DNA from: Geminocystis sp. NIES-3709
GTDB lineage: Bacteria; Cyanobacteriota; Cyanobacteriia; Cyanobacteriales; Cyanobacteriaceae
Assembly: GCF_001548115.1 (NCBI RefSeq)
Contig: NZ_AP014821.1
Location: forward strand, 1,240,001 to 1,304,000
DNA: 64,000 nt
Reading direction: 5' to 3'
Below, one piece after another: positions 27,598 through 36,543 of this stretch. The first letter of the stretch is position 1, and each line of letters starts with the position of its first letter. The notes under the pieces were generated by a model, which saw only the letters and a list, made by a program, of their open reading frames with translations, was not told the origin of the DNA and ran no database searches. Both the position numbers and the translations under genes were made by a program.

Positions 27598-29154
27598 TTA
27601 ACAAGCAACTAATAATTGTTTATCAAGACTTAAATATTCTGCCAATTGTGCTTCGATTTGTTCTTTGACAATTTGACGATATTCTAGGAAATGTTCATTG
27701 TGGGCGCACATGGTTAAATAGTGTTCCCAGACTTCGGGATTATGTTTAATAATACTAAATAAATGATGCCAGAATTTCCAACGAGTATTTCGTTTAATTC
27801 CTTGTCGCCAAATTACAATGGCTAATGCCTTTAAATCAACTAAAGTAGGTAATTTAGCCGGAGGTTTTGCCGTCGGAGCGCCCAGTTTGAGAAAACAATG
27901 ATAAACTCGATCGAGATAAGCATGAGGATCATACAATTGCCAAAAAGCATCTACATATTCTTGAGCAATATCTTCAATGGGACGAGTGGGAGTAAAATTC
28001 ATTAAAGTAGTTTGGTTTATATTACCGTCTCGGCCTTTTCGTAAACGCCCTTCTTTTTCGAGACGATGCCACAAAGCCGTATTTGGCAAGGCTTGAAGCA
28101 TGGCAAATGTTGTAGTTGGAATCCCTACTTGTTCGGCAAAGCGGACAATGCGATCGCCAGCACCTTTCTTTTCACCATCAAAACCAATAATAAAACCAGC
28201 CATGGGGCGCAAACCAATTCTAATAATTCTATCAACAGCATCCGCTAAAGAACTACGAGTATTTTGAAACTTTTTAGTAAGCTGTAAACTATCCTCATCG
28301 GGGGTTTCAATGCCTAAAAATACGGCATCAAAATAACAGTCAACCATCAACTGCATTAATTCTTCATCGTCAGCTAAATCCACGGAAGCCTCAGTGTTAA
28401 ATCGGAATGGGTACTGGTGTTCTTTTTGCCAAATTTTTAACTCTTTTAGTAATAATTTAACGTTGCGTTTATTACCGATAAAGTTATCATCTACCATAAA
28501 AACGCCTCTGCGCCAACCCAATTCATATAAATAATCTAACTCTTTTAAAAGTTGTTCAGGGGTTTTCGTTCTCGGTTTTCGTCCATAGAGGACAATAATA
28601 TCACAAAATTCACACTGAAAAGGGCATCCCCTCGAAAATTGTACTGACATAGAATCATAAGCATCTAACTCCAATAAATCATAACGAGGAATCGGAGTGG
28701 AAGTTACGGCAGGTTTTTCCGTAGTGCGAAAAGTGCCTTGTTTTTCTCCCCTTTCGATGGCTTCTACAAACATTGGTAAGGTGATTTCTCCTTCATCCAA
28801 CACTAAAAAATCGACTCCACTTTCTTCCAATTCGTGGGGTACAGAAGTGGCATAAGGGCCACCCACTGCTACTAATTTTCCTCTTTGTTTCGCCTCTATT
28901 ATTTGATTAATTAAATCGTATTTTTGCACAATCATAGCGGAAAAAATCACTATATCCGCCCATTGCCATTCTTCATCCGTTACCTTACGAATATTTCGAT
29001 CGACTAATTTAAACTCCCATTCTTGGGGTAAAATTGACGCAACGGTAATCAATCCTAAAGGTGGTAATAACACTTTTCGATCGACTAATTCTAAAATTTT
29101 GTCATAAGACCAGAAAGTTTGGGGAAAAATGGGATATACCAATAAAGCGCGCAT
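27598..29154 (-). CDS. B12-binding radical SAM protein with DUF4070 domain (HpnP-like superfamily)
   Basis: The 518-residue protein (start at the ATG at 29154, MRALLVYPIFPQTFWSY, rather than the one 21 bases upstream) has an N-terminal cobalamin-binding-like domain (about 1-155). A radical SAM domain follows with FSRGCPFQCEFCD (CxxxCxxC, about 190-205), then the DUF4070 region (NINQTTLMNFTPTRP). It belongs to the group that includes hopanoid 2-methylase HpnP and several cyanobacterial paralogues of unknown substrate. Methylation or ring chemistry on a lipid is possible, but the exact member cannot be told from sequence alone. It stands alone. Confidence 0.8.
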   Translation of the reverse strand: MRALLVYPIFPQTFWSYDKILELVDRKVLLPPLGLITVASILPQEWEFKLVDRNIRKVTDEEWQWADIVIFSAMIVQKYDLINQIIEAKQRGKLVAVGGPYATSVPHELEESGVDFLVLDEGEITLPMFVEAIERGEKQGTFRTTEKPAVTSTPIPRYDLLELDAYDSMSVQFSRGCPFQCEFCDIIVLYGRKPRTKTPEQLLKELDYLYELGWRRGVFMVDDNFIGNKRNVKLLLKELKIWQKEHQYPFRFNTEASVDLADDEELMQLMVDCYFDAVFLGIETPDEDSLQLTKKFQNTRSSLADAVDRIIRIGLRPMAGFIIGFDGEKKGAGDRIVRFAEQVGIPTTTFAMLQALPNTALWHRLEKEGRLRKGRDGNINQTTLMNFTPTRPIEDIAQEYVDAFWQLYDPHAYLDRVYHCFLKLGAPTAKPPAKLPTLVDLKALAIVIWRQGIKRNTRWKFWHHLFSIIKHNPEVWEHYLTMCAHNEHFLEYRQIVKEQIEAQLAEYLSLDKQLLVAC

Positions 29155-29285
29155 ATAAAAAAGTGATTTAATCACGAGAATTTAGTTATTATCATCAACT
29201 GTAACCTAAATTTTTGAAAACTTAACTTTAGAGTCCAAAAATTTCTTTAACTATAAATTTCAGGGTTCGTTAGTTAGTTATAAAA

Positions 29286-29828
29286 CTACACTGAAATTAA
29301 GGCTAATTCTATTCCTGTTTCTCCATTTTGAGATACTTCTACTGTGATTCCGGGCCCAAAAAACTTAGTAATTTTTTCTACTTTTTCTTGCCATTTATCA
29401 AAACTTATTAAGGGAGAATCAAAGAATAATATAAGGGCATAATTATCATTAATATTAGCTTCTTTTATCTTTGTTAAAATTGGTCTTTCATCATCAGTAG
29501 GACTTAAACCAATACGCTGTAAGGCTTCATCTAAATGAGCTTCTTGTCCATAACGATAGCGTGTGACATCATTTCTTAATTGATTTTGAGTATCTGTTGC
29601 TTTTTCTTTTCTTAAGGCAACAACTTCTGAGGGAGTTTCTTCTGCGAAAGGTATGGGTTTTAATTCAGCGGCTTTCAAGGCTAATCCTCCCAATAATAGG
29701 GGAATACCGTAGAAAAAACCGGCTAAGTTGAGGGTAGAGTTACCGATGGCATAGGCATAAAATCCTGTGAATGTTAATATTGAACCGACAATTAAACCAA
29801 CTAATGCTAAAGGAATTTTTCGCAACAT
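29286..29828 (-). CDS. DUF2854 family membrane protein
   Basis: The 180-residue protein has two membrane segments at the N-terminus (about 7-27 and 33-51, the second ending LLLGGLALKAAELKPIPF) and a soluble C-terminal domain. Conserved TRYRYGQEAHLDEALQRIGL and NYALILFFDSPLI mark the DUF2854 family of cyanobacteria and plastids. Function is unknown. It is followed by the B12-radical SAM gene on the same strand after 131 bases. Confidence 0.85.
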   Translation of the reverse strand: MLRKIPLALVGLIVGSILTFTGFYAYAIGNSTLNLAGFFYGIPLLLGGLALKAAELKPIPFAEETPSEVVALRKEKATDTQNQLRNDVTRYRYGQEAHLDEALQRIGLSPTDDERPILTKIKEANINDNYALILFFDSPLISFDKWQEKVEKITKFFGPGITVEVSQNGETGIELALISV

Positions 29829-29922
29829 AATTTTTTATTTTTTAATAGCTTGAAAGTATATCTAAATCAAATTGAAAATGAATAGGGGAGACTTTTAATT
29901 GTTAACTGTTAATTGTTAATTG

Positions 29923-31182
29923 TTATTCCATTTGACGGAAAAATGCGATCGTGTCTTTGAGTGCCACAATAAAAGCATCTATTTCAGCAAAAGTATTATA
30001 AAAGTATAAACTAGCCCTTGCACTACCTGATATGTTTAAATAACGGTGTAATGGTTGGGTACAATGATGACCAGATCGAATAGCAATACCTTCATGATCT
30101 AAAAGTGTTGCGAGATCGTTACCATGAATATCTTTAACGTTAAATGCGGCTAAAGCAGCCCTTCCTTTACCGTCTGGAGTGGGTTGATTACCATAAATAG
30201 TCAAATCTGGAATTTCGTTTAACTGTTTAAATAAATAAGCCGTTAATTCTTCCTCGTAACGGTGTATATTATCCATGCCTATTTTACTAAGATAATCCAC
30301 TGCAGCCCCAAGAGCGATGGCTTCTCCGATGGCTGGTGTACCTGCTTCAAATTTATGGGGTAATTCACCACAGGTAAAATGATCTAAATACACATCTGCA
30401 ATCATTTCACCACCGCCCATGAAAGGAGGCATAGCAGTTAATAATTCTTCTTTGCCGTATAAAAAGCCAATCCCTGTAGTAGCACACATTTTATGGCCCG
30501 ATCCTACAAGCCAATCACAATTCATCTGTTGAACATCGATCGATAAATGAGGTAAACTCTGACAAGCATCAATTAAAACTTTTGCATCGTATTGATGAGC
30601 TAAATTAATAATTTTCTTAACAGGGTTAATACAGCCTAAAGTGTTAGAAATATGAACTACAGAGACTAATTTTGTTTTATCCGACAATAAGGATTGATAG
30701 TGATTAAAATCAAATTCCTGAGTTGAGGTTAATTCCACATACTTAATCAATGCCCCTGTTTTTTCAGCGATAATTTGCCAAGGAACAATATTACTATGAT
30801 GCTCCATTACCGTGAGAATAATCTCATCACCAGTCTTAAGGGTGTTTAAACCCCATGTATAAGCAACAATATTAATTGCTTCACTTGCATTTCTAGTATA
30901 AACAATTTCGTTACGACTTTTGGCATTGATAAATTTAGCTACTTTATCTCTTGCACCTTCATAGGCATCTGTTGCCCTTCCACTCAGAGTATGTGCTCCT
31001 CGATGAACATTAGCGTTATCATATTCATAATAATGGCGTAAAGCATCAATAACCGTTATTGGTTTTTGTGATGTAGCGGCATTATCAAAATATATTAAAG
31101 GTTTATCATGAATTTTCTGATTAAGGATAGGAAAATCTCCCCTAACCTCATCAGCAATGGTTTTTACTTTGGTTATTGCCAT
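29923..31182 (-). CDS. sufS: Cysteine desulfurase, SufS type
   Basis: The 419-residue PLP enzyme takes sulfur from cysteine for Fe-S cluster assembly. Lys231 in GSGHKM binds PLP, His is in [11 protein letters not shown], and the catalytic Cys374 is in [14 protein letters not shown]; the short loop around it is typical of SufS/group II. The opening [24 protein letters not shown] is standard. In many cyanobacteria it follows sufBCD; here none of those genes is adjacent. Confidence 0.95.
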   Translation of the reverse strand: MAITKVKTIADEVRGDFPILNQKIHDKPLIYFDNAATSQKPITVIDALRHYYEYDNANVHRGAHTLSGRATDAYEGARDKVAKFINAKSRNEIVYTRNASEAINIVAYTWGLNTLKTGDEIILTVMEHHSNIVPWQIIAEKTGALIKYVELTSTQEFDFNHYQSLLSDKTKLVSVVHISNTLGCINPVKKIINLAHQYDAKVLIDACQSLPHLSIDVQQMNCDWLVGSGHKMCATTGIGFLYGKEELLTAMPPFMGGGEMIADVYLDHFTCGELPHKFEAGTPAIGEAIALGAAVDYLSKIGMDNIHRYEEELTAYLFKQLNEIPDLTIYGNQPTPDGKGRAALAAFNVKDIHGNDLATLLDHEGIAIRSGHHCTQPLHRYLNISGSARASLYFYNTFAEIDAFIVALKDTIAFFRQME

Positions 31183-31257
31183 AGTGAATGTACAATTTAT
31201 AATTTAAAAATTAGAATATTTTAAGTAATTCATTAAGAAATAAAAATTCATTCCCCA

Positions 31258-32229
31258 TTATTTGAAGAAATTATTTTTCTTGCGTTTCTTAATTTTACTT
31301 TTTTCATAATCAATTTCTCTGATTTTTTTCATAATTCGATCGAAATATTCCTGTAAATAATCTTCTAAAGTAGTAGTATCTTGAGCATCTAATTGAAAAA
31401 TTTTATAAACTTCTTCCATTTCTGCATTCATCGGTTTACCACTAGCTAAGACTTCTCCAAAAGCTAATCTGTCAGATACATTAAGAGTCCATTTAAACCA
31501 ACGGGTAAAACCTCGCAAAAATCGAAGTAAACTTAAGGGAATACGGGAAATTTTGGCTTGTTTACCAGATAATCGCTCACAAAGCTCGATAATTTGCTCT
31601 CCTGTCCACGATCGAGTACCCACCACAGGATATATATTATTATTAGTTTCGGGAATTTCGATCGCTTTAATGGCAAATTTAGCAATATCTTGTGTATTCA
31701 TATATGCGATCGGTGTATTCTCTCCACTTACCCACACAGGTTGATTATCAAGAATAGGAATACCATATTGACCGATTAAACCTTGCATAAATCCTGCTAA
31801 CTTAAGAATAGTATAATTCAAGTCACATTCTTGTAAAAATAATTCTGTGCAATGTTTAACCTCCATTAAAGGCACATTTTCAAAATCTTTAGCATTAAGA
31901 ATCGAGAAGAAAATATAACGCTGAATATTTGCTTGTTTAGACGCTTGAATTAGATTAAGTTTTCCTTGCCAGTCAACTTCTTGTATTCTCAAAGAATCTG
32001 TAGCTCTTGCTGTAGCCGCATCAATTACTATATCAACTCCTTCTAATGCAGATGTTAAACTTTTTGGTTTACAAAGATCACCTTTTACTAATTCTGCACC
32101 CCATTCTTTCAAAAAACTAGCTTTAGCATTGTTTCTCACTAAACAGCGTACCTGATAATCCTTATCAATGGCATGACGCACTATCTGTCTGCCTAGAGTA
32201 CCAGTACCACCAACGACTAATATTTTCAT
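31258..32229 (-). CDS. ycf39: Ycf39/HCF244-type PSII assembly factor (atypical SDR)
   Basis: The 323-residue NmrA-like protein begins MKILVVGGTGTLGRQIVRHA, a GGxGxxG nucleotide-binding motif. It continues with CLVRNNAKASFLKEWGAELV and DAATARATDSL, both hallmarks of Ycf39. The family forms a complex with Hlips that delivers chlorophyll to newly made D1. The C-terminus ends in an unusually basic tail (KSKIKKRKKNNFFK). Confidence 0.92.
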   Translation of the reverse strand: MKILVVGGTGTLGRQIVRHAIDKDYQVRCLVRNNAKASFLKEWGAELVKGDLCKPKSLTSALEGVDIVIDAATARATDSLRIQEVDWQGKLNLIQASKQANIQRYIFFSILNAKDFENVPLMEVKHCTELFLQECDLNYTILKLAGFMQGLIGQYGIPILDNQPVWVSGENTPIAYMNTQDIAKFAIKAIEIPETNNNIYPVVGTRSWTGEQIIELCERLSGKQAKISRIPLSLLRFLRGFTRWFKWTLNVSDRLAFGEVLASGKPMNAEMEEVYKIFQLDAQDTTTLEDYLQEYFDRIMKKIREIDYEKSKIKKRKKNNFFK

Positions 32230-32540
32230 TTATTGTTAAGTTTATTTACATATTTTAAAATTTCATTAAGATTTTATCAGAAAAGAGAATGAGCAATAAG
32301 GAATTAACCATTAATAAGCTGAAATTTATGTAACCTAATTTTAATACAAAAAATGATCGATTACCTAAAAACTGCGGATGACGACAAGTGGACAAGTGGG
32401 CAGGTGGTGATATTGATACTCACAAATAAGCTAAAATATCCGAGGAAAAATAATTTGATCATTTCCTTTGTGCCTTTGCGTCATGAGCGAGAAAAATTCT
32501 CTTATTTTAAGTTATCGAAAATAATAAATCTTTTATATTA
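32230..32540. other. Intergenic region with a small dispersed-repeat-like word
   Basis: No supported gene in 311 bases; a 62-codon frame here has no family features. The stretch ctttgtgcctttgcgtcatg with gcgagaaaaattctc (near 32468-32501) resembles tctttgcgcctttgcgagag at 42121-42140, so both spacers carry the same repeat type. gacaagtggacaagtgggca is a short direct repeat. Confidence 0.55.
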
Positions 32541-32972
32541 ATGATTAGACCTAAAAAATATTTTCCATTATTATTCTTGATACTTAGTATAAATTTTAGT
32601 TTAACAGGATGTTTTAATACTAAAGTATCTGATTGTAAAAAGATTATAAATATAACGACAGAATTAGCCGTAATAACTCAAGCTAATTTAACGACAAAAG
32701 ATACAAAAAAAATATTAGAAATAGCAGATATTTTTGAAAATTCAGGACAACAAATATTAGATAAAAGTTTTCAAGATAAACAATTAAATAAATATGTTAA
32801 AAATTTAGCTATAATTTATCAAAACTATGGAGAATTAACAAGAAATTTTGTAAATGCTTTTCAAACTAAAGATACAGAAAAAGCGATTTTTTATAAAGAA
32901 AAAATTATAAAATTATCTCAAGATCAAAAAGATTTAGTTAATAATATTAATAACTATTGTCGCCAAAATTAA
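32541..32972 (+). CDS. Putative lipoprotein of unknown function
   Basis: This 143-residue protein starts with a basic n-region, a hydrophobic core and a lipobox LTGC (Cys at 23), so it is predicted to be exported and lipid-anchored. The mature part is helical and Lys/Asp/Asn-rich with no recognised domain. Two Cys residues (in SDCKK and NNYCRQ) could form a disulfide. It is very AT-rich. It may be a small periplasmic helical-bundle lipoprotein; nothing more can be said. Confidence 0.65.
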   Translation: MIRPKKYFPLLFLILSINFSLTGCFNTKVSDCKKIINITTELAVITQANLTTKDTKKILEIADIFENSGQQILDKSFQDKQLNKYVKNLAIIYQNYGELTRNFVNAFQTKDTEKAIFYKEKIIKLSQDQKDLVNNINNYCRQN

Positions 32973-33294
32973 TAAAATTAGTGTTTATGTAATAATATAT
33001 CGTGTGTGTCGTTACTTAAATTAATACCATCAACTCTCTTATTATAAAATATTGTGAAAAAAATATTTACTTTTAATTTAAACTTATCAAACAATTAAGC
33101 CAAAACGCAACCATTTGAAAATATCGAACCTTTTATATCAAGAGATTTAGAGCATAAAAAAGGAAGATTAAATGCGTCTTAGGTTATTCAATATTCCCAT
33201 AACAAAATATTTAACCATTGATCATGTGAACACTCAAACATACAAGTCTTAAAGCCATTTTGGTATACTCATATAGAGTAAAGTTATAGACTGT
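32973..33294. other. Intergenic region with a possible IS630 end relic
   Basis: No gene was seen in 322 bases upstream of znuA. At 33165-33185 gattaaatgcgtcttaggtta closely matches the end of IS630 copy 2 (gttaaatgcgtcttagctta), a possible solo end. A metal-responsive operator for znuA would be expected here, but I could not identify one with confidence. Confidence 0.45.
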
Positions 33295-34284
33295 ATGTAT
33301 ATGATTTTTTTTTACTATAAATTAATTAACTTTTTATTAATTTTAACTCTATTCAATTTAGGAGGATGTAATCAAATAAATCCTCAAAAAGATATAAATT
33401 CAAAAACTTCACAAATCAATAATTCTCCATCTAATCCAGATGAAAATAAACTTAATTTAACGGTTAGTATCCTACCACAAAAATATTTTGTAGAAAAAAT
33501 TGGCGGGGAATTAGTCACAGTTAATGTTATGGTTGAACCGGGTATAGCCGCAGAAACCTATGAGCCATTACCTCAACAATTAGCTAATTTAAGTCAATCA
33601 TCTGCTTATATTAGTACTGGAGTACCTTTTGAGGAAACATGGTTAGAAAAAATCAAGTCTGCTAACCCTCAAATTCCTATCATTAATTCAGGAGAAGGTA
33701 TTGACAAAATGCCTATGGTATATCATGATCACGAGGAAGAAGGTCATAGTCATGAAGATAAAGAAAAAAATCACGATCGAAAAGAAGGCAATACATTTGA
33801 TCCTCATATTTGGTTATCTCCTAAATTAGCCAAGATTCAAGCACAAAATATTTATCAAGAATTAGTAAAATTAGATCCTAAAAATGAAGCCATTTATAAA
33901 CAAAATTTAGATAAATTTTTGACAGAAATAGTAGAATTAGATCGACAAATAAGCCAAAAATTTGCAGATATAGATAGACGAAAATTCATGATTTATCATC
34001 CAGCATGGTCTTATTTTGCTAAAGATTATAATTTAGAACAAATCTCGATCGAATTAGAAGGACAAGAGGCAACTTCTGGGGAATTAGCTAACTTAATTAA
34101 ACAAGCTAAAGCTGATAATATTAAGGTAGTTTTTGCCCAACCTCAATTTACGACAAAAACCGTAGATAGCTTTGCTAGAGAGATAGGAGGAGAAGTTATA
34201 TTACTTGATGATTTAGCCGAAAATTGGTCAGAAAATCTTTTACAAGTTGCCGATAAATTAGCCCAATCGATGAAAAATGAGTGA
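33295..34284 (+). CDS. znuA: Zinc/metal ABC transporter substrate-binding lipoprotein
   Basis: The 329-residue cluster A-I metal-binding protein has a signal peptide with lipobox LGGC. It has the family motif VNVMVEPGIAAETYEPLPQQ and a charged, His-rich loop (YHDHEEEGHSHEDKEKNHDR, about 143-162) typical of zinc binders. FDPHIWLSP and IYHPAWSYFAKDY carry further metal-ligand His residues. It captures metal in the periplasm for the ABC transporter. znuC overlaps its end by eight bases. The His-rich loop favours zinc over manganese. Confidence 0.9.
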   Translation: MYMIFFYYKLINFLLILTLFNLGGCNQINPQKDINSKTSQINNSPSNPDENKLNLTVSILPQKYFVEKIGGELVTVNVMVEPGIAAETYEPLPQQLANLSQSSAYISTGVPFEETWLEKIKSANPQIPIINSGEGIDKMPMVYHDHEEEGHSHEDKEKNHDRKEGNTFDPHIWLSPKLAKIQAQNIYQELVKLDPKNEAIYKQNLDKFLTEIVELDRQISQKFADIDRRKFMIYHPAWSYFAKDYNLEQISIELEGQEATSGELANLIKQAKADNIKVVFAQPQFTTKTVDSFAREIGGEVILLDDLAENWSENLLQVADKLAQSMKNE

Positions 34285-35026
34285 AGTAATTAAATTATCA
34301 AATATTTATGTTAGTTATGGAAAAACTAACGTTTTAGAAAATATTAACTTACAGGTAAATGAATTAGATTTTATTGGTATAATTGGACCTAATGGAGCAG
34401 GAAAAAGTACTTTATTAAAAACTTTATTAGGATTAATTACTCCTAAATCTGGTGATATTTCTATCATGAATTATCCTGTTTCTGAAGGTAGAAAATATAT
34501 TGGTTATGTACCTCAAGTTTTAGAGTTCGATCGAGCTTTTCCCATCAAGGTAGAAGATGTAGTTAGAATGGGCAGACTGTCAAAAAAACATATCTTCAAA
34601 CGCTACAATTCCCATGATGAAAAAATCGTTACCCATTGTTTAGAGCAAGTGGGCATGGTAAAATTGCGATCGAGATCTATCGGAGAGTTATCAGGAGGAG
34701 AAAGACAAAGGATATATATTGCTCGTGCTTTAGCTAGTCAACCCCATATATTATTATTAGATGAACCTACCGCTAATGTGGACTCTAAAGTGCAGAAAAA
34801 TATTTATGAATTATTAAAAGAACTAAATGAGTATATAACGATATTACTTATTTCTCATGATTTAGGAGCAATCTCTGCCTATGTTAAAACTATTGCTTGT
34901 TTAAATCGTTCTTTACATTATCATCAAGACAAAATAATTACACCACAAATGATTCAAGAAACTTATCACTGTCCTATTGATTTGATTGCTCATGGAGTTC
35001 CTCATCGTATTTTACCAGAACATTAA
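34277..35026 (+). CDS. znuC: Zinc/metal ABC transporter ATP-binding protein
   Basis: The 249-residue ATPase has Walker A GPNGAGKSTLLKT (about 37-49), Q loop region GYVPQVLEFDRAFP, signature LSGGERQRIYIARAL, Walker B HILLLDEPT and switch His in LLISHDLG. It overlaps znuA, so the two are translationally coupled. The membrane permease gene (znuB) that normally follows is not here. A hydrolase-like gene follows instead, so the permease must be elsewhere or lost. Confidence 0.9.
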   Translation: MSEVIKLSNIYVSYGKTNVLENINLQVNELDFIGIIGPNGAGKSTLLKTLLGLITPKSGDISIMNYPVSEGRKYIGYVPQVLEFDRAFPIKVEDVVRMGRLSKKHIFKRYNSHDEKIVTHCLEQVGMVKLRSRSIGELSGGERQRIYIARALASQPHILLLDEPTANVDSKVQKNIYELLKELNEYITILLISHDLGAISAYVKTIACLNRSLHYHQDKIITPQMIQETYHCPIDLIAHGVPHRILPEH

Positions 35027-35108
35027 TGCTTTAGTTTCGACTAACTAATGTCTAAAAAATGTTCTTTAACAGTTAACATAGATCAGGCAAAATTTTGACA
35101 TCTTGAGA

Positions 35109-36296
35109 ATGAGTTATTTTTTTTCAATTGCATTTTCCCCCATCGCAAAAATTCAGAAAACGATCATTTTATTTTTGGTTTCAGTTTTTTTAGTGGTTTT
35201 TCTTAATCCTCAACAAGTTATTAGTCAAGCTGTCTTTCCTGAAATTAGAGGAGTTTGGTTAACAAAAAATGATACTGATATATTAATTGATCGATCAGTA
35301 TTAGAAAACAGTCTTCGAGAATTAGCAGATCTCAACTTTAACACTATTTATCCAGTGGTATGGAATTCTGGTTACGCTTCTTATCCCAGTCAAGTGGCAG
35401 AAAGTGTTGGTATTCCCCCTTTAGTTCGATCGAATTTACACAATAATGATGTAATTGGTGATATTGTAAGAGAAGGTCATCGACAAGGACTATTAGTAAT
35501 ACCTTGGTTTGAATTTGGTTTTATGACAACTCCCTCCTCAGAATTGGCAACCAAAAACCCTCGATGGATAACTAATCGTCGAGATGGTAGCAAGATAGGG
35601 GATAGTGCCGCAGGGCAAGTAGTTTGGTTGAATCCTTTTCATCCACAGGTACAACAATTTATTATGGATTTAGTATTAGAAGTAATCACAAAATACCCAG
35701 TTGATGGAGTCCAGTTTGATGATCACACCGTGCTACCTAGAGATTTCGGTTATGATCCTTATACCATAGCATTATATAAACAAGAAACGAAAAAAAATCC
35801 CCCAACAAATTCTCAAGACAAGACTTGGATAAAATGGCGTGCAGATAAAATAACTGATTTCATGGTGAGATTAAATAAAGCAGTAAAAGCCAAAAAACCA
35901 AACGCAATCTTTTCTGTGGCACCGAATCCATACTCTACTGCCTATAATTTATTTTTACAGGATTGGAATAGATGGGTAAATTTAGGAATAGTTGATGAAC
36001 TAATTATTCAAGTATATCGTCCTGATTTGAAAACTTTTGTCAAGGAATTAAAAAATCCTCAAATACAATCCGCCAGAAAAAAAATTCCCACAGGAGTAGC
36101 AATATTAACAGGATTGAGAAATAATCCGACTCCCATTACTCTTATTGAAGATAAAGTGCGCCAAGCAAGACGACATCGTCTAGGGGTTGCTTTTTTTTAT
36201 TACGAAACCCTCTGGGAAAATGCCCCAATGGAAAATGATGATTTACGCAAAGGAGTTGTTAGAGCATTATTCTTTGAGCCTCAAAGCCGTTTATAA
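35109..36296 (+). CDS. Family-10-like glycosyl hydrolase (DUF187/GHL10)
   Basis: This 395-residue exported protein (ATG at 35109) has a hydrophobic signal or anchor segment (about 17-36). A TIM-barrel-type domain follows: FPEIRGVWLTKNDTDIL, NFNTIYPVVWNSGYASYPSQ, PWFEFGFMT, VVWLNPFHPQVQQF and PVDGVQFDDHTVLP. These are hallmarks of the DUF187 (GHL10) family, bacterial proteins related to glycoside hydrolases and thought to act on cell-envelope polysaccharide. Asp residues in QFDDH are likely catalytic. It follows znuC by 82 bases. Confidence 0.85.
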   Translation: MSYFFSIAFSPIAKIQKTIILFLVSVFLVVFLNPQQVISQAVFPEIRGVWLTKNDTDILIDRSVLENSLRELADLNFNTIYPVVWNSGYASYPSQVAESVGIPPLVRSNLHNNDVIGDIVREGHRQGLLVIPWFEFGFMTTPSSELATKNPRWITNRRDGSKIGDSAAGQVVWLNPFHPQVQQFIMDLVLEVITKYPVDGVQFDDHTVLPRDFGYDPYTIALYKQETKKNPPTNSQDKTWIKWRADKITDFMVRLNKAVKAKKPNAIFSVAPNPYSTAYNLFLQDWNRWVNLGIVDELIIQVYRPDLKTFVKELKNPQIQSARKKIPTGVAILTGLRNNPTPITLIEDKVRQARRHRLGVAFFYYETLWENAPMENDDLRKGVVRALFFEPQSRL

Positions 36297-36543
36297 TCAG
36301 ATTGAATAAGTTAAGAGACATCTAATTTAACTAGTGAGGTTAGGAGAGAGGAGTTAGCGGAAAGGAGTTAGTAAAATTATTAAATAACGGAGATTTTATT
36401 AGTAGTTTGGTATTATTTAACTTCGTTATCAATTAAAATAAATATTATAAAAGTGTCAAGTTTGTGAATAAAAATTTTCAAATTTACTCATTTTTTTCTT
36501 AATGTAGTATTTCTAAACCCTCAATTTTTTATACTCTTCTGAT

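Noticed and set aside
32353-32541. 62-codon frame before the lipoprotein
   Set aside because: It is made of the spacer repeat words and has no recognisable features.
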